Notes: generated by a model not told the origin, from the letters alone. Counted from the stretch's first letter, positions 1 through 5,669 are shown. The stretch is 8,086 bases of DNA from CANDYO01 sp049653745 (GCA_049653745.1 JBASGW010000067.1:1-8086), one strand, 5' to 3'. Translations and numbers: made by a program.

Positions 1-336
1 GATCCGATATTCCTTACCCTGGTACTCGCGGGTGAAAACCGTACCGGCCATCAGACGTATATCTCGGTCGCGTTTTTTGTTTTGTCCCGAATCGATGATT
101 TGCTGAATGCGGCGCTTATTCCGATCCATCAGCGCACGATCAACTTTGCGGAATTCGATTTCTTGTAGCCGGTAAGCGATGCGTCGTTCAAGAAACTGTC
201 GGTTGTGTGTCGGGGTTTCGCTATCAAACAAGCTTTTCCATAGGGACCGGATATCGGTCATCGGCAGATCGGGTAATGCGGCAATTTGCGAAAGTACAGA
301 AAGTGGCGTGGCGTAACGAGATGAGGTCGTGGTCAT
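1..336 (-). CDS. DUF2924 family protein, 3' end beyond the left edge
   Basis: Reading the minus strand from the ATG at 336, an open frame of 112 codons runs to the edge of the window without a stop. The translation starts MTTTSSRYATPLSVLSQIAA and contains the segment LWKSLF, then RQFLERRIAYRLQE, and ends with GTVFTREYQGKEYRI. The spacing of LW..LF, the R-R-x-AYRLQE helix and the basic 'G-T-x-x-x-R-x-x-x-G' strand match what I know of DUF2924 proteins, which are small, of unknown function, and often lie just upstream of a site-specific recombinase in proteobacterial islands and prophages. A GGAG Shine-Dalgarno lies five bases before the ATG. The start overlaps the stop of the preceding small gene as ATGA, so the two are probably translationally coupled. 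The family call is by eye; the remainder of the gene, and any recombinase, lie outside. Confidence 0.8.
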   Translation of the reverse strand, partial: MTTTSSRYATPLSVLSQIAALPDLPMTDIRSLWKSLFDSETPTHNRQFLERRIAYRLQEIEFRKVDRALMDRNKRRIQQIIDSGQNKKRDRDIRLMAGTVFTREYQGKEYRI

Positions 337-548
337 TTGGACTCCGTGACGGTGTTTGTCGGGTCCGTATGAACGCTCTGGTTACCGGAATAGCCAAGTA
401 CTAAATGACTCTTTGAGACCCTATTTTCTGACTTCGGAGCAGGCTTTTCCCAGAGGCGGGACATACCCCTTGCCAGCAGGGCAGATACCTCGTCCATGCG
501 CTCTTCAACGGTCATGGATTCTGGCGGGCGGCGGTTGATTTCGTGCAT
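333..548 (-). CDS. Small hypothetical protein upstream of the DUF2924 gene
   Basis: A minus-strand frame of 71 residues ends at 333, overlapping the next gene's start by four bases (ATGA). The chosen start gives MHEINRRPPESMTVEERM, followed by DEVSALLARGMSRLWEK. Small proteins with a 'M-T-x-x-x-R-x-x-E-V-x-x-(L/I)-LA-R-G' core commonly precede DUF2924 genes; their function is unknown. The frame stays open further upstream, to an ATG at 617 or a TTG at 623, and there is an alternative internal ATG at 515. None of these starts has a convincing Shine-Dalgarno. I prefer 548 because the conserved-looking part begins there; the extra upstream residues look like translated leader. The gene is likely real because of the coupling and the family resemblance, but the start is uncertain. 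Confidence 0.6.
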   Translation of the reverse strand: MHEINRRPPESMTVEERMDEVSALLARGMSRLWEKPAPKSENRVSKSHLVLGYSGNQSVHTDPTNTVTESK

Positions 549-616
549 TGGGTACCAATCATTGAGGTTCAACGATACAAGGTAGAAATTGTGGGCGAGA
601 AGCCGCCTGAAACCCA

Positions 617-631
617 TCAGCAAGTTGCTGA
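617..631. repeat. 15-bp perfect inverted repeat in the divergent intergenic region
   Basis: TCAGCAAGTTGCTGA is a perfect dyad with seven-base arms around one central base. It lies between the minus-strand small gene/DUF2924 pair and the plus-strand LexA-like operon. It has no T-tract, so it is not a terminator; it could be an operator or simply chance. No regulator can be assigned. Confidence 0.35.
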
Positions 632-694
632 CGGATGCGGAAAGACGCGGAAAAATGGAACGACTATTTGTTAAATTGAAACTTCTGTATTAAG

Positions 695-723
695 TTGCAA
701 AGAGAACGAACGTTCTCTAAAAT
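695..723 (+). promoter_or_regulatory. Sigma70-type promoter of the lexA-like operon
   Basis: A -35 box TTGCAA (695-700) and a -10 box TAAAAT (718-723) are separated by exactly 17 bases, the preferred spacing. Counting seven bases past the -10 places the predicted transcription start at about 730, which is the G of the GTG start codon of the repressor gene. The message would then be leaderless, which agrees with the absence of any Shine-Dalgarno in front of that GTG. The call is from sequence only; the start site has not been mapped. Confidence 0.7.
701..718. promoter_or_regulatory. LexA-like operator (SOS box) within the promoter spacer
   Basis: AGAGAACGAACGTTCTCT consists of two perfectly inverted eight-base half-sites separated by AA. 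Its core is GAAC-N4-GTTC, the form known for the Gram-positive SOS box and for some divergent LexA proteins, rather than the CTG-N10-CAG of Escherichia coli. The dyad fills the whole 17-base spacer and touches the -10 box, so a bound repressor would block RNA polymerase. The adjacent LexA-like gene makes autoregulation the simplest reading. Which protein binds here is inference. Confidence 0.75.
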
Positions 724-729
724 ATAGCC

Positions 730-1317
730 GTGAAGAAAGCTATTAACGACAGAGAAAATCTTGCCAGCCTGCAAAGCTACTACGCCGAGCACCGCGTGTT
801 GCCCTCGTACGCGCGTTTGATGAGCCTGCTTGGTTATGCGTCGAAGTCAGCAGTAAAAAAAGCGCTGGAGAGGCTTGAGGGCGCTGGGTTGCTCGACCGA
901 ACGCCAGATGGCGACTGGTCACCTAGCGAACGCTTCTTCGAACGGGCGATTGCAACCCAGCCTGTGCCAGCGGGGATGCCCATAGCAGCTGATAGCGATA
1001 TGCATGAACCGATCACGATTGATCGGTTTTTAATCGATCAACCTTCAAAAACCGTACTCATTCGGGTGAAGGGCGACAGCATGGTGGACGCCGGTATCCA
1101 CAGCGGTGATTTAGCCGTTGTAGAACGTAACAGCGAGGCCACGCCGGGGGACATCGTGGTCGCAATCGTGGACGACGAATTCACATTAAAAACACTAGCG
1201 AGAGACAAAGTCGGATATCACCTGTTACCTGCCAATGCGAATTACGCCGTCATTCGGCCAGCTGGCAAGCTTGAGATTTTCGGTGTCATGGTTGGACTAG
1301 TGCGTAAATACTCATGA
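730..1317 (+). CDS. LexA-like repressor, S24 peptidase family
   Basis: This 195-residue protein has the size and layout of a LexA-type autocleaving repressor. Residues about 8-65 form a LexA-like winged helix (LPSYARLMSLLGYASKSAV, then a KKALERLEGAGLL helix). A linker carries P80-A81-G82, matching the Ala-Gly cleavage site. The C-terminal S24 domain has Ser117 in KGDSMVDAGI and Lys154 in FTLKTL, a 37-residue spacing equal to the Ser119/Lys156 pair of E. coli LexA. By analogy, RecA-stimulated self-cleavage would relieve repression after DNA damage. The GTG start has no Shine-Dalgarno and coincides with the predicted transcription start. The gene is first in a three-gene operon; only 12 bases separate it from the next. 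It is shorter and more divergent than a chromosomal LexA and is probably a mobile-element paralogue dedicated to its own operon. Confidence 0.92.
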   Translation: MKKAINDRENLASLQSYYAEHRVLPSYARLMSLLGYASKSAVKKALERLEGAGLLDRTPDGDWSPSERFFERAIATQPVPAGMPIAADSDMHEPITIDRFLIDQPSKTVLIRVKGDSMVDAGIHSGDLAVVERNSEATPGDIVVAIVDDEFTLKTLARDKVGYHLLPANANYAVIRPAGKLEIFGVMVGLVRKYS

Positions 1318-1329
1318 GGACAATAAAAA

Positions 1330-2568
1330 TTGAAAATATTCTCACCCACCCATTTTCTACGCCACGTATCTAAACCAGCGCTGCATGGTTTCACACAGGC
1401 TCATCCGATCTTCCCTCGCTTGACCATTGACTGGGAGTGTCCAGAAAATTCATTAGCAGAAAACGTTCATGCCGCCATCGAGGTGCTGCAAACTTCTCTG
1501 CTCACAACTGATCTTCCCGAAAAAGAAAAATCGGCAATCGCTAATGATTTGAATCTCTGGCACGATGATTTGCGACGTGTTCACCTCCTCACCAACGATC
1601 TGGCAGTCAATGAATTTCATCTTGGCTGTGCTAATGACACTGAGGCGTTAACTGCTTTTGACGGTCGTGATACACGTGAGAAGGCGCTGTGGGTCTTTCA
1701 TGCGCGGGACAAATTATTCCGTGATGTCGAACTGCACCTGGCCTTCCAAGCAAAGGCCAATGGTAAATACTGGAAGAAGCACCGCATTGAACCAGGTCTG
1801 GATTTAACCAATGAACAGGCAAAGCTGGAAGCGTTCAGTCACGAGGTAGCCAAGCTCTACGAAAAATCTGGTGGCGGAAAAAGCGCTCACATCGAGCGAA
1901 GCATCCTTGCTTCTGATGGCAGCATCCAACTGACTATCTATGTCGAAGGCCCACTGACAGCACTGGCGCACTTCACCGAAAATAAATTCAATCGCGTCAC
2001 CACGCGTATCGCTCTTGAAACTGCCATCGTCTACCAACCAGCAACCGGTGTAATCGAAAGCATAGTCAAAGGGGGTGCAAAAGCTCATCAGGCTGTACTG
2101 CAGCTTTTCGGCAAGCATGTAGTCGGGCGAGATATCACGCCAGCAGAAATTGAGAAGACGCGCTTTAAACTTAATGAGCTGCGCGAGGGACTGGAAACAT
2201 TTGAAGACCTGTCGCACCTTGGGGTTGAAAAAATTCGCTTGCGCCGTGCACAGTTCAGGCCGCGCGCGAGCACCGGCATTTCCATTCGCATCGAAGCCTC
2301 TCCAGAACAACATCAAGACGACGCGATCGAACTGGCGCGCAGCACGCTGCACGTCCGGCATTCATTCGAAACTGAATACGATCTCGATGGCGCATCAGTC
2401 CTCGTCTACTTAGCAGCGGTGGGCGGTCATCAACCCAAGCGTTTCAGCTTCGATGTGTACGCAACAGGATCGTCCACCATCAAAAATCTTTCGGAGAAAA
2501 ACCAGCCCATTGCTAATGCCGTATTGCAGTCGCTCAACGTCATCGAGCCCGAAGAGGCAGTCGCTTGA
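1330..2568 (+). CDS. Unknown 412-residue protein, second gene of the LexA-controlled operon
   Basis: I cannot assign a function. The start is a TTG at 1330, supported by GAGGA (1316-1320) at good spacing; this Shine-Dalgarno overlaps the repressor's stop codon. The protein begins MKIFSPTHFLRHVSKPAL, which gives me an unverified impression of a family of LexA-adjacent proteins with an F-L-R-x-V-x-x-x-L opening. It looks soluble: there is no signal peptide, membrane segment, cysteine cluster or Walker motif. The middle (about residues 165-275) alternates strands and helices and contains IYVEGPLTALAHF and the pair ETAIVYQPATGVIESIV; then a helix-rich stretch, then a strongly basic VEKIRLRRAQFRP. 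The last four bases (TTGA) overlap the next gene, so the two products are probably made in matched amounts. Regulation by the upstream LexA-like repressor is inferred from operon position. Confidence 0.9.
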   Translation: MKIFSPTHFLRHVSKPALHGFTQAHPIFPRLTIDWECPENSLAENVHAAIEVLQTSLLTTDLPEKEKSAIANDLNLWHDDLRRVHLLTNDLAVNEFHLGCANDTEALTAFDGRDTREKALWVFHARDKLFRDVELHLAFQAKANGKYWKKHRIEPGLDLTNEQAKLEAFSHEVAKLYEKSGGGKSAHIERSILASDGSIQLTIYVEGPLTALAHFTENKFNRVTTRIALETAIVYQPATGVIESIVKGGAKAHQAVLQLFGKHVVGRDITPAEIEKTRFKLNELREGLETFEDLSHLGVEKIRLRRAQFRPRASTGISIRIEASPEQHQDDAIELARSTLHVRHSFETEYDLDGASVLVYLAAVGGHQPKRFSFDVYATGSSTIKNLSEKNQPIANAVLQSLNVIEPEEAVA

Positions 2569-3518
2569 GTAAAACCCTGGTGAATGCGACAGCAGTGCTG
2601 TGCCATTTGCTGGAGCAGGCTAAGCCGACAGTTAATGGCACCACATTGCTCAGCGGCCCGTTTGGCGAAGGCGGACACGAACTCGTTCGAGAACGCTTGC
2701 TAGTGTTTGGACCGACCCTGACCTACGTAACCTGTCCAGACTGTGGGGTTGACACGGCGCGCGTCGTGCGAACAGTTAGTGTGGGAAAGATTTTGCTCAA
2801 CTGCGATGAATGCGGAGAAGTCGATGCAGAACGCGCACTGCTTCAGACTTACACGGTCAGCCTGTCAAGGCTCATCGATCGGTTAGTCAGCAGCCTGGCA
2901 TTGCCACCGACTTCCGTCAAGGTCATCGATATCGATCTATCATGGCGCCTCGGCATACATGAGCACAAACGTGGGAAGGCACAAACCTGGTATTTCGCCC
3001 GACACCTAAATGATCATGCGATAGCCAAGCGTCTGCTGGAACAGATACGTGCTGACAACGCTGCGCAATCGGCCAAAATCATTACCAGCAGCGACACGCC
3101 CCTACCCGATGGTTCGCCGCTTAGCGGATATGGCGTCGTGAATCTGGCAGCTGTCGCGCGGCTGTCGCAGAGTCGATTTATTTTCTTCGATGACAGGGTC
3201 GAGGTAACTCTTTCGCAGCCTGATGAGGAATCGATACCTACCACTTCTTTGCGCTATGTCCGTGAGAAGGCATGGGCCTATGTTGATGGCGTGAAGTATG
3301 AGTTGGAAGGGATGCAGCAGAAAATTCTACTCGCGCTAATGGATGCACATGCGCACCGTCTCGAAGGCAATCAGATTGGCGAGCGTTGCGGCTCTGATGC
3401 TTTTCCATTTCAACCAGCCAAATATTTCGGCCGTAACAATGTGGTCTACAAGGCCTTCGTAAAATACGTCTCGGGTGACAAAATTTATGAGTTACTAGTC
3501 AGCAAAGAGGATAAGTAA
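2565..3518 (+). CDS. Zinc-ribbon protein with a winged-helix-like C-terminus, third gene of the LexA-controlled operon
   Basis: This 317-residue protein starts at a TTG that overlaps the previous stop (TTGA), preceded by GAGG at about nine bases. Four cysteines, C57-P-D-C60 and C80-D-E-C83, form a CxxC-x19-CxxC pattern typical of a zinc ribbon. A central region has IDIDLSWRLGIHEH followed by WYFARHL and AKIITSSDTPLP, suggesting an alpha/beta fold with no recognisable catalytic motif. Roughly residues 245-315 (EGMQQKILLALMDAHAHRLE, later VYKAFVKYVSGDKIYELLV) look like a winged-helix domain. Zinc ribbon plus winged helix suggests nucleic-acid binding or a regulatory scaffold, probably partnering the 412-residue protein through translational coupling. 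No function is claimed. It is the last gene of the tight operon; the next gene is 39 bases away. Confidence 0.9.
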   Translation: MSKTLVNATAVLCHLLEQAKPTVNGTTLLSGPFGEGGHELVRERLLVFGPTLTYVTCPDCGVDTARVVRTVSVGKILLNCDECGEVDAERALLQTYTVSLSRLIDRLVSSLALPPTSVKVIDIDLSWRLGIHEHKRGKAQTWYFARHLNDHAIAKRLLEQIRADNAAQSAKIITSSDTPLPDGSPLSGYGVVNLAAVARLSQSRFIFFDDRVEVTLSQPDEESIPTTSLRYVREKAWAYVDGVKYELEGMQQKILLALMDAHAHRLEGNQIGERCGSDAFPFQPAKYFGRNNVVYKAFVKYVSGDKIYELLVSKEDK

Positions 3519-3557
3519 CGGTTTTGATCTGCTTCAATTTATTAACGAGAGGATGCT

Positions 3558-3800
3558 ATGCCTAAAAAACTAGTTTCACAAGATGAACTTGCGGCTTGGA
3601 TGACATCGCAATTGCAGAAAATCGACGAATGTCAATATTGTCAAATAAGGGGAGTTGTCCCTCTGCAGTTTCCAGATGAAGATGGTTGTAATTGGTCTGA
3701 TTCATTAACGTTGAACAGCGGGGGAGTTCCCTCTGAAATCCTACTCCCGCATATACATAAAATAGTCGCCGAGGCTAAGTCCAAATTTAATTTAGAGTAA
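3558..3800 (+). CDS. Small conserved hypothetical protein (80 residues)
   Basis: The ATG start is preceded by GAGAGGA at suitable spacing. The protein begins MPKKLVSQDELAAWMTSQL and continues with a CxxC pair (C24-Q-Y-C27), then VVPLQFPDEDGCNWSDS, GVPSEILLP and a terminal helix ending AKSKFNLE. I recognise the general pattern 'C-x-x-C ... P-D-E-x-G-C-N-W-x-D ... G-x-P-x-E ... P ... EA-x-x-x-FN' from small uncharacterised proteins of beta- and gammaproteobacteria, but I know no function. It lies 39 bases after the operon and has no clear promoter of its own, so it may be read through from it. Its more AT-rich codons differ from the operon upstream. The cysteines could bind a metal, which is speculation. 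Confidence 0.85.
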   Translation: MPKKLVSQDELAAWMTSQLQKIDECQYCQIRGVVPLQFPDEDGCNWSDSLTLNSGGVPSEILLPHIHKIVAEAKSKFNLE

Positions 3801-3806
3801 TTTTTA

Positions 3807-4019
3807 TTGAATAAACCGAAATTCAAAACTGCAAAATGCGAAAGATCTGGAGAGCAGATTCTTCTATCTGACGGGCTTCTTGTCTGCAATGCATCAACGG
3901 GTGAATGGTCGTTTGTAAGCATTGATGCCAATGAGAATACATTTGACTATTACATTGAACTAACTGCATTGGTCAAATCGCCTGAAGCACACACCACTTC
4001 GACAACCTGGAAACAGTAA
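3807..4019 (+). CDS. Small hypothetical protein (70 residues), TTG start
   Basis: An open frame of 70 residues begins at a TTG six bases after the previous stop; GAG at 3795-3797 inside the previous gene's end gives a modest Shine-Dalgarno. The sequence runs MNKPKFKTAKCERSGEQILL, then SDGLLVCNASTGEWSFVSID and DYYIELTAL, and looks like a small beta-rich protein. I do not recognise it. The close spacing suggests it is co-transcribed with the preceding small gene. It ends just before the IS21-type remnant, so its C-terminus could have been altered by the insertion. The alternative that it is non-coding cannot be excluded, because the start codon is weak. Confidence 0.55.
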   Translation: MNKPKFKTAKCERSGEQILLSDGLLVCNASTGEWSFVSIDANENTFDYYIELTALVKSPEAHTTSTTWKQ

Positions 4020-4123
4020 ATGACTCTTACTGGTTCAAACGGCAGAAAGGGCAGCCTCAGTGGGCTGAAAAAGTGGAAAATATTGGACGCTGAAAGGTGG
4101 AAAGTATTGGGCGCTGTTTGACA
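4020..4123 (-). mobile_element. Remnant of an IS21-family end (one terminus only)
   Basis: Read on the minus strand, the stretch starts at 4123 with TGTCAAACAGCGCCCAATAC, followed by two tandem transposase-site-like repeats containing TTTCCAC. A TG...CA tip with repeated internal sites of this style is what I know from IS21-family (istA/istB) elements. No istA or istB coding sequence remains; leftwards the sequence runs straight into a small intact-looking ORF. The outer tip abuts the first codon of an IS3-family OrfB fragment exactly, as expected if the IS21-type element inserted into that transposase gene and was later deleted internally. The inner boundary (about 4020) is a guess. The family assignment is by eye. 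Confidence 0.5.
4064..4112. repeat. Two imperfect tandem ~24-bp repeats of an IS21-type end
   Basis: Copies at 4064-4088 and 4089-4112 share a GCTGAAA..GTGGAAA.TATTGG pattern and differ at a few positions plus one single-base gap. A third partial GCTG follows at 4113. Tandem repeats of this size just inside the tips are typical of IS21-family ends, where transposase binds several sites. Confidence 0.65.
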
Positions 4124-4249
4124 AAAATACATTGGTTTCTGTCGCTCGATGACGCCAGGAGAAAAATCAAGGCATGGCAACAGTACTGTAATGAGATGCG
4201 CTTCCGCCCTGCATTGCAGGGGATGAGCCCGGCGCGCTTCGCTCGTTAG
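4124..4249 (+). pseudogene. IS3-family transposase OrfB, C-terminal fragment
   Basis: In frame from 4124 the sequence reads KIHWFLSLDDARRKIKAW, then QQYCNEMRFRPALQGMSPAR and FAR before the stop at 4247-4249. This matches the end of the rve/DDE domain of IS3-family OrfB (usual pattern H/W-FLSL-x-DA-x-x-KI-x-AW-x-x-x-YN-x-x-RPH-x-x-L-x-x-x-(S/T)PA-x-FA). Only the last 41 residues remain. The catalytic Asp-Asp-Glu residues are gone, so the fragment is dead. Its 5' side is cut exactly at the IS21-type tip. The normally conserved Arg-Pro-His is altered to Arg-Pro-Ala, and the usual YN to YCN, signs of divergence or decay. Confidence 0.85.
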
Positions 4250-4365
4250 TCTTTGGAAAAGACAGCTTTGGCAGTAAAACCGGAGTGACCGGATCCCAAT
4301 AAATAGCCTTGTCTTGAATTAGAATTTTTGGTTTGATTTTCAGCATATGAAACAGGAATCATGCC

Positions 4366-4596
4366 ATGAAGAGAAGCAAATTCACTGAGGAGCAAATCGC
4401 CTTTGCCCTCAAGCAGGCCGAGGTGGGAACCAGTGTTGAAAAGATCTGCCGCAACCTCGATGATCAGTGCCGAGTCTCAAAAAAGTCGCTTTTAAAGATT
4501 AGTCTGGCATCCGCCCTGGGCCAACAAATAATTAGGCACCGAAACCCTGGGCAACAGCAAACCCTGAAGGAACGGCGGCGCCACAAGAAGCCCTGA
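4366..4596 (+). pseudogene. IS3-family OrfA, N-terminal fragment
   Basis: After AGGA and an ATG at 4366 the frame reads MKRSKFTEEQIAFALKQAEV, then GTSVEKICR, the classical opening of the OrfA helix-turn-helix protein of IS3-family elements (IS407-like). Homology stops at about codon 29 (position about 4452). A normal OrfA continues with 'K-x-G-(I/V)-S-x-x-T-(F/Y)-Y-x-W', which is absent; the frame then runs on through unrelated sequence to a stop at 4594-4596. The fragment is therefore a truncated and non-functional start of an IS copy. It follows the OrfB tail by 116 bases in the same orientation, which is the order expected across a tandem-IS or circle-type junction. Confidence 0.8.
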
Positions 4597-4603
4597 ATTT
4601 TCT

Positions 4604-4617
4604 TGTAATGGCTTACA
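4604..4617. promoter_or_regulatory. Candidate operator upstream of the RhuM-like/Doc pair
   Basis: TGTAATGGCTTACA has perfect five-base arms (TGTAA/TTACA) around TGGC. It overlaps a second small dyad, CACTCCAGTG, and ends 26 bases before the chosen ATG. Toxin-antitoxin operons are usually autoregulated by the DNA-binding antitoxin at such a site. A TACACT at 4614-4619 could be a -10 box, but I see no good -35 at 16-18 bases. Suggestive only. Confidence 0.4.
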
Positions 4618-4643
4618 CTCCAGTGACAAAAAAAGGTATATCC

Positions 4644-5669
4644 ATGAACAAAGATTTAACGAACTCGGCAGTTGACCGCCAAAATGTTCTCAATAACCCA
4701 TATGCACTTGGCGAAATTGAGCGCGCTGCTGGAATACAAGGTATCCCGTTCGAAGGTGGAACCGTAGTGCTTAAGGAGCAAGTCGCCGCATTCTTTGAGG
4801 TGACGCTTAGAACGGTTGAAAATTACTTGGAGCAAAATGCCGCCGAACTTGCTCGAAACGGCTCCGAAGTTCTTAAGGGTACGCGATTACGTGTGCTAAA
4901 AGAAGCAATTCAGGGTTTGGATGTTCCCGAAACAGATTTCGGGAACATCGGCAAGGCTCCGCAGCTAGGTATTTTTGACTTTCGCGCCTTCTTGAATTTG
5001 GCAATGCTTGTGTCCGAAAGTGAGCGGGCCAAGGCGCTCCGCCAGGTCATTTTGGATGTTGTCATTGACACTATCAACAAGCGTAGTGGAGGTGCCACCA
5101 AGTACATCAACCAGCGCGATGAAGATTATTTACAGGCAGCGTTCTCAGAAGAAAGTTACCGGAAACAGTTTACTGACGCGATTAGAGACGGTGTGGACAT
5201 GGGAACGTTCAAGTATGCGATCTATACCGACAAAATCTATTTTAGTATTTTTAAAGAAAAATCTAAGGAGTACCGCAAGCTACTTCGACTGGAAAGAAAA
5301 GACAGCGTTCGTGCCACGTTTTATGCGGAAGTTTTAGATTTGGTTGCTGCATATGAATGTGGATTCGCGGATATTCTCACCCAAGAAGTCACAAGCAAGG
5401 GGCGCAAGCTTAGGCCATTGGAGGTGGACGCATTATTTGCGCAATTTGAGGGCCAAGCACACTGGAAACCACTCGTTGAAAAAGCTCGCATGAAAATGGC
5501 CAGTCGCGATTTAGCATTTCGCGATGCGCTACATCTCCAACTCAAAGAGTATGTAGCACCTTTGAAGAGGGAAGACTACGAAAGATTTATTGGCGAGAAA
5601 AGTAAAGAGCTGTTTGATCGGTTAGAAGAGGCCAAGGATGTCATGAAACGTTTGAAGGATAGAGGTTAA
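4644..5669 (+). CDS. RhuM-like DNA-binding protein, probable antitoxin partner of Doc
   Basis: I choose the ATG at 4644 (341 residues), because AAAGG stands eight bases before it; an in-frame ATG at 4608 has no Shine-Dalgarno and lies in the possible operator. The N-terminal third resembles RhuM/virulence-protein families that accompany Fic/Doc proteins: residues about 41-65 (VVLKEQVAAFFEVTLRTVEN) form a helix-turn-helix, and about 109-139 read GIFDFRAFLNLAMLVSESER. The remainder is long, charged and mostly helical, ending in EEAKDVMKRLKDRG. It overlaps the Doc gene by one base (TAATG), giving strong translational coupling. A role as the antitoxin and autorepressor is inferred from position; it is unlike the small Phd antitoxin of phage P1, and at 341 residues it is unusually large for one. 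Confidence 0.75.
   Translation: MNKDLTNSAVDRQNVLNNPYALGEIERAAGIQGIPFEGGTVVLKEQVAAFFEVTLRTVENYLEQNAAELARNGSEVLKGTRLRVLKEAIQGLDVPETDFGNIGKAPQLGIFDFRAFLNLAMLVSESERAKALRQVILDVVIDTINKRSGGATKYINQRDEDYLQAAFSEESYRKQFTDAIRDGVDMGTFKYAIYTDKIYFSIFKEKSKEYRKLLRLERKDSVRATFYAEVLDLVAAYECGFADILTQEVTSKGRKLRPLEVDALFAQFEGQAHWKPLVEKARMKMASRDLAFRDALHLQLKEYVAPLKREDYERFIGEKSKELFDRLEEAKDVMKRLKDRG

Noticed and set aside
207..538. Two plus-strand frames of about 60 residues
   Set aside because: They are antisense to the DUF2924 and small upstream genes, lack ribosome-binding sites and show no family resemblance.
1804..2361. A 185-residue open frame on the minus strand
   Set aside because: It lies entirely antisense to the well-supported 412-residue gene, which has a Shine-Dalgarno and operon coupling; its composition (many Cys, Arg and Phe) looks like a shadow frame.
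2679..2694. GAAC-TC-GTTC-GA-GAAC run resembling a second LexA-type site
   Set aside because: The half-sites are separated by two bases rather than four, and it is inside the coding region of the third operon gene.
4052..4067. Hairpin CAGCC-TCAGTG-GGCTG as a terminator after the small genes
   Set aside because: The stem is only five base pairs with no T-tract following, and the region is better explained as part of the IS21-type end.
4608..4643. ATG at 4608 as start of the RhuM-like gene
   Set aside because: It has no Shine-Dalgarno and sits within the candidate operator; the ATG at 4644 is preceded by AAAGG at good spacing.
5212..5220. GGAACGTTC dyad as a further SOS box
   Set aside because: It lacks the four-base spacer and lies deep inside the RhuM-like coding sequence.
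5008..5337. A 109-residue plus-strand frame
   Set aside because: It is an out-of-frame shadow inside the RhuM-like gene with no ribosome-binding site and low-complexity Ser/Arg composition.
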